Source: Chloroflexota bacterium (lineage in GTDB: Bacteria; Chloroflexota; Anaerolineae; Promineifilales; Promineifilaceae). Taken from it: DNA of 14,350 bases. Shown here piece by piece: positions 6,557-12,517 of this stretch. A program made the position numbers and the translations under genes. The stretch covers positions 1 to 14,350 of the forward strand of contig QQUD01000190.1 of the NCBI GenBank assembly GCA_008501785.1, read 5' to 3'. The notes under the pieces are model-generated. The model did no database searches and was not told where the DNA came from. It saw only the letters and a list, made by a program, of their open reading frames with translations. The stretch's first letter is position 1. Each line of letters opens with the position of its first letter.

Positions 6557-8908
6557 ATGGCAGCGACACAGTTTTTTGGTAAACGAATTAAGCGAAATGA
6601 AGACCCGCGTTTGCTGACTGGTCAGGCGTTGTTTACGGATGATGTGAATTTGCCGGATATGGCGCATGTGGCGTTTGTGCGCAGTCCGTATGCCCATGCG
6701 CGTATTTTGGATATTGATGTGTCGATGGCACGAGAACGTGAAGGGGTGATTGCGGTGTATACGGCCGTTTCCCTCGGCTCCTACTGGCAGCCCGGCCCCC
6801 TCCTCGTCTCCCCACCCCCCGTGAAAGACATCGTCTTTAACCAACGCACCCAGGTGCCGCTGGCAAAAGACAAAGTGCGCCACGTTGGTGAACCGGTGGT
6901 GATGGTTGTTGCCGAAAGCCGCTACATTGCCGAAGATGCTGTAGACGAAATTTTTGTCGATTATGACCCACTGCCTGCCGTTGTAGACATGGAAAAAGCT
7001 GTGTCTGACGACACCGCCTTTGTGCATGACGATTTAGGCAGCAACATTTCGGCACATGTTGTGCAAGAAAAAGGCAGCTACGCCTCAATCAAAGATCAGG
7101 CAGATTTACTGCTCAATCGACGCTTGCATTACGATCATGGCGTGGCGGCGGCGATGGAAAATCGAGGCGTGGTGGCGCAATGGGATCGACGTTCACAGCG
7201 GATGACCATTTGGGACACAACGCAAGCGCCTGTTTTTGTGCGCAATGGCATGGCCGCGCTGCTAGGTTTGTCTGAAAATCAAGTGCGCGTGATTGCCCCC
7301 TTCATCGGTGGCGGATTTGGCCCAAAAATCATGATGTTTTACCCAGAAGAGGTGCTGGTGCCTTGGGCAGCGATGCAGCTAGACCGCCCGGTGAAGTGGA
7401 TTGAAGATCGATCTGAGAATTTTGTGGCAACAACACATGAACGCGATCAGATTCACAATGTAGAGGCGGCGTTTGACAAAAACGGCCGTATTCTTGGCAT
7501 CCACGACGTCTTCCTACACGATCAGGGAGCCTATGCACCCTATGGCCTGACGGTGGCACTCAACAGCCAGGCGACTTTGCTAGGGCCGTATGATATTCCA
7601 AATTACTATAGTGAATTTACGGCCGTTTTCACCAACAAAACCATCGTCACCCCCTATCGCGGTGCGGGACGGCAGCATGGCGTTTTTGTAATCGAGCGTT
7701 TGTTAGACGCAGCTGCAAAAGAGCTAGGCATTGACCGTGCCGAAATTCGCCGCCGCAACTTCATTGCACCCGACAACTTCCCCTACCACAACGAAATCAT
7801 TTACCAAGACTTTATGCCGCTTACCTACGACAGTGGCAACTACGAACCGGTGCTAGACAAAGCCAAAGAAATGATCGGATACGACCGATTCTTTAGCGAG
7901 ATTCAGCCGCAGGCACGTGCCGAAGGAAAACATATCGGTTTAGGCATCGTTTGTTACGTTGAAGGGACTGGTATTGGACCCTACGAAGGCGCACGCGTGC
8001 AGGTGCAAAGCAGCGGACGCGTCAGCGTGTCTACCGGCATTGGTACCCAGGGGCAAGGGCATTACACCAGCTTTGCCCAAATCGTCGCCGATCAGGTGGG
8101 CGTGGATGTCACCGAAGTGGACCTGGTAACTGGCGACACCGACCAATTCCACTGGGGCGCAGGCACATTTGCCAGCCGGGGTGCAGTCGTTGCCGGTAAT
8201 GCCATCAACGAAGCCGCCAAAGACGTGCGAAACAAAATCTTAAAGTTAGCCAGCGACACGCTCGAAGCTGCTGCAGAAGATATTGAACTGCGCGATGGCA
8301 AAGTAATGGTCAAAGGTGTGCCAGACAAAGCAATCCCACTAGGTGAATTGGCACAAAAAGCCAACCCCATGCGCGGCGCAGTGAAACCGGGCACGGAACC
8401 AGGACTAGAGGCAACCAACTATTTTGGGCCTGAATATGGCGCAACTGCCAGCGGCGTCCACGCCATGATTGTCGAAGTAGATCCAGACACACTCGACGTC
8501 ACGATTCAAAGATATGTGACTGTACACGACTGTGGCGAAATCATTAATCCATTAATTGTGGACGGACAAATTCATGGCGGCATCGCTCAAGGGATTGGAA
8601 ATGCATTCTACGAGCAAATCATTTACAATGATGAGGGTCAATTGCTGACCGGCTCGTTTATGGATTATTTACTGCCCACATCATTGGATGTACCATCGAT
8701 AGAAATTGGGCACGAAGTGACACCGTCACCACTTAATCCATTGGGCATCAAAGGGGCAGGTGAGGCAGGAGCCATTCCAACCGCACCGCTTTTTGCACAA
8801 GCTGTTGAAGATGCGCTCAATATCCCGAATTTTGAAATAAAAGAGATTCCCTTGAAACCAAGTCGTTTGTGGGAACTTATCCAAAATACAAGGAAGCAAA
8901 CATTTTGA
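6557..8908 (+). CDS. Xanthine dehydrogenase/CoxL-family molybdopterin-binding large subunit (orphan)
   Basis: At 783 residues this is full length for the molybdopterin-binding subunit of the xanthine oxidase family. It begins with the family lead-in FFGKRIKRNEDPRLLTG, has IGGGFGPK (250–257), the active-site loop PYRGAGR (366–372), GTQGQGHYTSFAQI in the cofactor region and the catalytic Glu736 in GIKGAGEAGAIP. The loop is the RGAGR type, not the AYxCSFR loop with the Cys that binds copper in true form I CO dehydrogenase, so CO oxidation is unlikely; hydroxylation of an unidentified organic substrate is the family expectation. The FAD (medium) and 2Fe-2S (small) subunits normally encoded beside it are absent on both sides. 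GAGGAGG lies 5 nt before the ATG. Its stop overlaps the next gene's TTG start as TTGA. The product is presumably cytoplasmic, with partners supplied from elsewhere. Confidence 0.88.
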   Translation: MAATQFFGKRIKRNEDPRLLTGQALFTDDVNLPDMAHVAFVRSPYAHARILDIDVSMAREREGVIAVYTAVSLGSYWQPGPLLVSPPPVKDIVFNQRTQVPLAKDKVRHVGEPVVMVVAESRYIAEDAVDEIFVDYDPLPAVVDMEKAVSDDTAFVHDDLGSNISAHVVQEKGSYASIKDQADLLLNRRLHYDHGVAAAMENRGVVAQWDRRSQRMTIWDTTQAPVFVRNGMAALLGLSENQVRVIAPFIGGGFGPKIMMFYPEEVLVPWAAMQLDRPVKWIEDRSENFVATTHERDQIHNVEAAFDKNGRILGIHDVFLHDQGAYAPYGLTVALNSQATLLGPYDIPNYYSEFTAVFTNKTIVTPYRGAGRQHGVFVIERLLDAAAKELGIDRAEIRRRNFIAPDNFPYHNEIIYQDFMPLTYDSGNYEPVLDKAKEMIGYDRFFSEIQPQARAEGKHIGLGIVCYVEGTGIGPYEGARVQVQSSGRVSVSTGIGTQGQGHYTSFAQIVADQVGVDVTEVDLVTGDTDQFHWGAGTFASRGAVVAGNAINEAAKDVRNKILKLASDTLEAAAEDIELRDGKVMVKGVPDKAIPLGELAQKANPMRGAVKPGTEPGLEATNYFGPEYGATASGVHAMIVEVDPDTLDVTIQRYVTVHDCGEIINPLIVDGQIHGGIAQGIGNAFYEQIIYNDEGQLLTGSFMDYLLPTSLDVPSIEIGHEVTPSPLNPLGIKGAGEAGAIPTAPLFAQAVEDALNIPNFEIKEIPLKPSRLWELIQNTRKQTF

Positions 8909-9861
8909 CAACTGAATCACAACCCGAAAGCTTTACTGAATTCAAAGATTCTTTTTCTTACGGGTCTCGATCCGATTTGAACTTTAAGTTTTTAAAGGGA
9001 CTTTCTGACGAGGATGCTGGACAATTTTTCCAAGCGTTATTATGGAAGCTTGGACATGCGTTCGTCAGCAACGACTACACGCAAGTTTTAGAACATGTTA
9101 AAAATGGACAATTGCAGGTTTATAATCAGGGCGGTGGCCGTTATACGTATGATGATGCACCGTTTGCGGCCTTGAAAAAACCTGTCGCGGACTCGCGGGT
9201 GATGATGCTGACATCAACCGGTCATTTTGTAGACGGTGATGATCCGAATCCGCTAGGCATTGAAAATATGACGCAGCAGCAAGCGATGGAAATGATCAGC
9301 CAATTTCTACGCACACCCCCCACTCTCTCTGAAATCCCAACTGATACGCCTGATGATAAATTGAGGGTGCGTCATGGTGGGTTTGACATTCGCGCAGTAC
9401 AGGAAGATCAAGGGGTTGCGTTCCCCATGGCACACTTGAATGAGTTTGCAAATGAGGGGATTATTGGTGAATTGGCAAGCCCTGTTTACTCATTTGTGGG
9501 TGCCACAGCACAAATGCCGTTGCTGAAAAAGACGGGGCCAGCGTGGGTGGAAATGTTTAGGGAACGGGGGGTGGAAACGGCCGTTCTCGTTCCCGTTTGA
9601 CCGGTTTGTCATGTGTCCGTTGGACACATCGCACGATTGATGGAAGCAGCTGGCATTTCAACCGTTATTATTGCGGTCAAATCATTTCACGAACGATTTG
9701 CAGGCTTAAAAGCGCCTCGTGTTTTGTTAACACCATTTTTGTTAGGGCAGCCTTTGGGACCCGCACACCAACCGGAGACACAAAAAGCTGTTTTGCAAGC
9801 AGCCATCGATTTATTGGCATCTGCAAAAACAGGAAACACTTTAGTCAACTTTGAAGCATGA
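8905..9861 (+). CDS. GrdB-family selenoprotein with in-frame UGA (Sec232), UxxC motif
   Basis: Two frames in the same register, 8905–9597 and 9601–9861, are separated only by TGA at 9598–9600. Read through, they give VLVPV-U-PVC-HVSVGHIAR. In relatives of the glycine/betaine/sarcosine/D-proline reductase selenoprotein B family this position is Cys or Sec within a (C/U)xxC motif followed by SVG-x-IAR-x-xE-x-xGI. The protein upstream (RHGGFDIRAVQED, FANEGIIGELASPVYSFVG) and downstream (GISTVIIAVKSF, FLLGQPLG) is typical of that family, so neither half is complete alone. A SECIS-like hairpin follows the TGA. The product is about 318 residues with Sec232 and Cys235. TTG at 8905 is chosen for the TTGA overlap with the previous stop and AAGGAA at 8890–8895; GTG at 8869 is an alternative. 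The stop overlaps the next ATG (ATGA). It is likely a soluble redox protein with unknown substrate; a Cys-to-stop mutation is the alternative. Confidence 0.82.
9598..9639 (+). promoter_or_regulatory. Candidate bacterial SECIS element
   Basis: Directly after the TGA at 9598–9600, ATGTGTCC (9611–9618) and GGACACAT (9622–9629) form a perfect 8-bp stem closed by a GTT loop. The loop starts 18 nt after the TGA and its first base is G, which agrees with the published general model for bacterial SECIS elements (short apical loop with an early G, 16–37 nt from the UGA). Below a C/C mismatch, further pairs (U-G, G-C, U-A at 9607–9609 with 9631–9633) extend the stem. Being inside the coding region fits bacterial Sec insertion by SelB. 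Confidence 0.72.
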
Positions 9862-10481
9862 GTTACCACATTCCCCAATTAGGTAAATTAACACCATCTC
9901 GTGGAAATCGTCTGTCACGCGCATTTGGTCAAACCATTTTGCGCGTGACAGGTTGGAAACTCGAAGGAAATATTCCAAATATCCCGAAAGCCGTCTATGT
10001 CGGTGCGCCACACACATCCAACTGGGATTTTCCAATTGCGCTCACCTATTTGGTGGCAACTGGCATCCGCATGTCTTGGATGGGCAAACACACGTTTGTA
10101 AATGGTTTTTTGAAGCCTTTTTGGCTTCACATGGGTGGCATTCCCATTGACCGCCGTGCCGCGCATGGTGTGGTTGGCGAAATGGTGATGCAGTTTAACA
10201 AGCATTCTGAGTTACTGTTAGGATTGGCACCGGAAGGAACCCGCAGCAAGGTTGAACGCTGGAAAATGGGTTTTTATCACATTGCCAAGGGAGCGGGTGT
10301 GCCGATTGTGCCGATTTTATTGGATTACGGCCGTAAACGAATCGCGATTGGCTCGCCGATTGAAGCAGTAGAAAACGTTGACGTGGTCAAAAAACAACTG
10401 AGTCAATTTTACAGGGGTGCGATTGCGCAACATCCCCAAAATTACACGCCTATTTTGCCATTGGAAGAGGACAGCGAATAA
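9858..10481 (+). CDS. PlsC-family lysophospholipid/glycerolipid acyltransferase
   Basis: A 207-residue protein with the four acyltransferase blocks: HTSNWD (His52, Asp57, the HX4D catalytic pair), GGIPIDRR (93–100), APEGTRSK (124–131, containing the EGTR substrate motif) and GVPIVPILLDYG (147–158). The PHTSNWDFP variant is common in a short PlsC-like subgroup, so the acyl acceptor may be lysophosphatidate or another lysolipid. It lacks an obvious long transmembrane helix and probably binds the inner membrane peripherally. The ATG overlaps the upstream stop as ATGA (9858–9861), so translation is likely coupled to the selenoprotein gene, and full-length read-through of the UGA would influence its expression. 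It is last in the operon; only a weak 6-bp inverted repeat (ACGAAT/ATTCGT) follows. Confidence 0.88.
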   Translation: MSYHIPQLGKLTPSRGNRLSRAFGQTILRVTGWKLEGNIPNIPKAVYVGAPHTSNWDFPIALTYLVATGIRMSWMGKHTFVNGFLKPFWLHMGGIPIDRRAAHGVVGEMVMQFNKHSELLLGLAPEGTRSKVERWKMGFYHIAKGAGVPIVPILLDYGRKRIAIGSPIEAVENVDVVKKQLSQFYRGAIAQHPQNYTPILPLEEDSE

Positions 10482-10706
10482 TAGGAAGTAACGAATCCTC
10501 TTAAACTTCATTCGTGCAAAATTATTTGCCTAACCTAATGTGCCTGCATAGTCAATAAATCTGCATAAATTTCATGATTAGCGAATGAGCAGCAACTAAG
10601 AAAAATAAAATCCAAGTAACAAAAGAAAGGTTTTTCAACATCACATTCGCCCAATTAACAGCAAAGTCATACAATCCCCACAAGTAACACTTTGAAGGAG
10701 TCTTTT

Positions 10707-12029
10707 GTGAAATACAAACAACCTATGATCTTACGGCTGGTAATTGCCGCACTTGTTCTTTTACTCGCGGCATGTGGTCCGGCTGAGGGTATCCCAACTG
10801 AAACGAATGATGAAACAATGGAAGATGCAACTCATGATGAGGCAAATACCACATCTGATGAGGCAAATACCACATCTGATGTGGTCAGCACTTCATCTGA
10901 GGACACAGATGCGTCATCTATGACAACGCATTCTGGTTTACAGTACATTGAAGTTGAAGCAGGCACAGGTGACAAACCGGTTCCAGGCGACATTGTCAGC
11001 GTTCACTACGTGGGCACGCTGGAAGATGGCACCGAATTTGACAGTTCTTATTCACGAGGCGAACCCATTTCATTTCCATTAGGCACGGGACAAGTAATTC
11101 CTGGCTGGGATGAAGGTATTTCGTTTATGCAACCAGGGGGCAAAGCAATCTTAATTATTCCACCAGCACTTGCCTATGGTGAGCAGGGTGCTGGAGACGT
11201 CATTCCCCCCAATTCCACACTGCGGTTTGAAGTTGAGTTGATAAGTATTAGCCCACCACCACCAACCCCAACCCCATTGCCACCCGCTATTTCGGTAGAT
11301 GAAGGTGATTATACGGTCACTGATAGTGGCTTGAAATATTTTGTACTGCAAGAAGGCGACGGAGAACAACCTGAAGCGTTGAGCATTGTTACCATTCATT
11401 TTGATGGCTGGTTGGAAGATGGCACATCCCTCGGCAGCTCGAAAGCAAATGGGCAACCGATCACATTCTCATTGGGACGTGGCGAAATTATGGAAGGTTG
11501 GGATGAAGCCATTGCTTTAATGCAGGTTGGAGAACGTACCCAATTTATCATTCCACCCGAGCTTGGATTTGGTGAGGCAGGAAGCGGTGGCGTTATTCCA
11601 CCTAACGCCACACTTGTTTTTGAAATGGAATTAGTTGAAGTGCAACCGGCACCCCCACCACCAACAGAAGTTGATGAATCTGACTTCACCGAAACAGAAA
11701 GCGGATTAAAGGTCGCTATTTTGGAAGAAGGCGACGGCGATACACCTGAGCAAGGGCAACTGGTAACGGTTCATTATCGTGGTTGGTTGGAAGATGGGCT
11801 GCAATTTGATGCTTCTTATGACCGCGATCAACCTTTTGAATTTGTCCTGGGTACGGGAAGTGTGATTCCAGGTTGGGATGAAGGTGTAGCGCTGATGAAA
11901 GTTGGCGAAAAGGTTCAACTTGTGATTCCATCTGAGTTAGCCTATGGACCGTCAGGAAGCGGCCGTATTCCACCAGACTCTACATTGATTTTTGAAGTAG
12001 AATTGCTCTCGATTGATGATGGGAGTTAG
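10707..12029 (+). CDS. Lipoprotein with three tandem FKBP-type peptidyl-prolyl isomerase domains
   Basis: A 440-residue exported lipoprotein. The signal peptide has a hydrophobic core LVIAALVLLL and lipobox LAAC with Cys23, followed by an acidic Thr/Ser-rich linker (24–75). Three FKBP domains follow at about 77–182, 207–312 and 332–437, separated by proline linkers (183–193 and 314–320). Domains 1 and 3 keep FKBP active-site residues (Tyr101, Phe111-Asp112, Phe123, Trp134, Tyr157; Tyr357, Phe367-Asp368, Phe379, Trp390, Tyr413). Domain 2 has Phe232, Leu242-Gly243, IMEGW and GFG instead, so it is probably inactive or a binding module. GTG at 10707 is chosen for AAGGAG at 10695–10700 with 6-nt spacing; the upstream in-frame TTG at 10692 overlaps that site. 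Role inferred: folding of exported proteins at the membrane outer face. A single-domain FKBP gene follows. Confidence 0.88.
   Translation: MKYKQPMILRLVIAALVLLLAACGPAEGIPTETNDETMEDATHDEANTTSDEANTTSDVVSTSSEDTDASSMTTHSGLQYIEVEAGTGDKPVPGDIVSVHYVGTLEDGTEFDSSYSRGEPISFPLGTGQVIPGWDEGISFMQPGGKAILIIPPALAYGEQGAGDVIPPNSTLRFEVELISISPPPPTPTPLPPAISVDEGDYTVTDSGLKYFVLQEGDGEQPEALSIVTIHFDGWLEDGTSLGSSKANGQPITFSLGRGEIMEGWDEAIALMQVGERTQFIIPPELGFGEAGSGGVIPPNATLVFEMELVEVQPAPPPPTEVDESDFTETESGLKVAILEEGDGDTPEQGQLVTVHYRGWLEDGLQFDASYDRDQPFEFVLGTGSVIPGWDEGVALMKVGEKVQLVIPSELAYGPSGSGRIPPDSTLIFEVELLSIDDGS
10836..10877 (+). repeat. 21-bp direct tandem repeat in the lipoprotein linker
   Basis: Two identical adjacent 21-bp units (10836–10856 and 10857–10877) encode DEANTTS twice in the flexible linker after the lipobox cysteine. 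A third unit starts (GATG) and then diverges. This is probably a slippage-type duplication that lengthens the tether. Confidence 0.85.
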
Positions 12030-12044
12030 TAGTTAGCTGTCAGG

Positions 12045-12106
12045 TATCAGCAATCAGGTATCAGCCATCAGCCAGAAAACTGATAGCTGATACCTGATTG
12101 CTGATT
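12045..12106. repeat. Long ATCAG-rich inverted repeat between the two FKBP genes
   Basis: Arms 12045–12071 and 12080–12106 pair over 27 bp with two mismatches around an 8-nt CCAGAAAA loop. Each arm is built from the short word ATCAG (or its complement CTGAT) repeated with spacers, so it is also internally repetitive. It begins just past the lipoprotein stop and ends about 8 nt before the AAGGAG of the next gene. It has no T tract, so it resembles a REP-like or mRNA-stabilising hairpin more than an intrinsic terminator. Confidence 0.8.
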
Positions 12107-12125
12107 GCTATTCAAGGAGTTTATG

Positions 12126-12461
12126 ATGCGTACAAGTTCAGGGCTTGAATATATTGAAACAAAGGCAGGAACCGGAGCATCCCCTAAAAAGGGGAAAGCT
12201 GTCAGTGTCCATTATGCCGGTCGTCTGGAAAATGGCACAGAGTTTGATAATTCACACAAACGTGGTGAGCCAATCAAATTTAAGTTAGGTGTTGGCCAGG
12301 TTATTAGCGGATGGGATGAAGGAATTGCCTTGATGAAGGAAGGTGGGTCTGCCACTTTAATTATCCCGCCAAATCTTGGTTATGGGAGAAAGGGTGCGGG
12401 CGGTGTTATTCCACCAAATGCGACGCTTATTTTTGAAGTTGAGCTGGTGAAAGTTCACTAA
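12126..12461 (+). CDS. Single-domain cytoplasmic FKBP-type peptidyl-prolyl cis-trans isomerase
   Basis: A 111-residue protein consisting of a single FKBP domain, catalysing cis-trans isomerisation of Xaa-Pro bonds. Active-site residues are present: Tyr30, Phe40-Asp41, Phe52, Val59-Ile60, Trp63 and Tyr86, with the closing GGVIPPNATLIFEVEL. The usual VIPGW reads VISGW. No signal peptide is present, so it should work in the cytoplasm, unlike the lipoprotein upstream, whose domains it closely resembles; this suggests a shared origin by duplication. AAGGAG at 12114–12119 gives 6-nt spacing to ATG 12126; the adjacent ATG at 12123 (3-nt spacing) is possible and would add one residue. It is convergent with the histidine kinase gene. 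Confidence 0.92.
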   Translation: MRTSSGLEYIETKAGTGASPKKGKAVSVHYAGRLENGTEFDNSHKRGEPIKFKLGVGQVISGWDEGIALMKEGGSATLIIPPNLGYGRKGAGGVIPPNATLIFEVELVKVH

Positions 12462-12469
12462 CATTTTAT

Positions 12470-12505
12470 AAAAATTTTCCCAGAAGCTTTAAACCACTTC
12501 TGGGA
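12470..12505 (-). terminator. Terminator hairpin between convergent FKBP and kinase genes
   Basis: TCCCAGAAG (12478–12486) and CTTCTGGGA (12497–12505) form a perfect 9-bp stem with a 10-nt loop. On the minus strand the stem is followed by AAATTTTT, giving a T5 run (complement of 12470–12474) suitable for ending the histidine kinase transcript that stops at 12518. The plus-strand side has no good T run, though it may still block transcripts from the FKBP gene. Confidence 0.6.
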
Positions 12506-12517
12506 CATCAAAATTCT

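Noticed and set aside
6461..7027. Long minus-strand open frame of 188 codons
   Set aside because: It is antisense to the well-supported molybdoenzyme gene, its His/Arg-rich translation has no family resemblance, and it has no ribosome site.
6557..8908. True aerobic CO dehydrogenase large subunit (coxL form I)
   Set aside because: The active-site loop is PYRGAGR and lacks the Cys of the form I AYxCSFR loop; coxM and coxS are absent.
9613..9861. Independent gene starting at GTG 9613
   Set aside because: It is in the same frame as the upstream coding region, its start falls inside the SECIS-like stem, it has no ribosome site, and its sequence continues the GrdB-family domain.
10482..10706. Promoter and terminator search between plsC-like and FKBP lipoprotein genes
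   Set aside because: There is a TACAAT at 10670–10675 but no acceptable -35, and only a 6-bp inverted repeat near 10490–10515; neither is strong enough to call.
12045..12106. CRISPR-like repeat array
   Set aside because: The repeated word is only about 5–7 bp and the arrangement is one large palindrome, with no spacer-sized unique segments and no cas genes.
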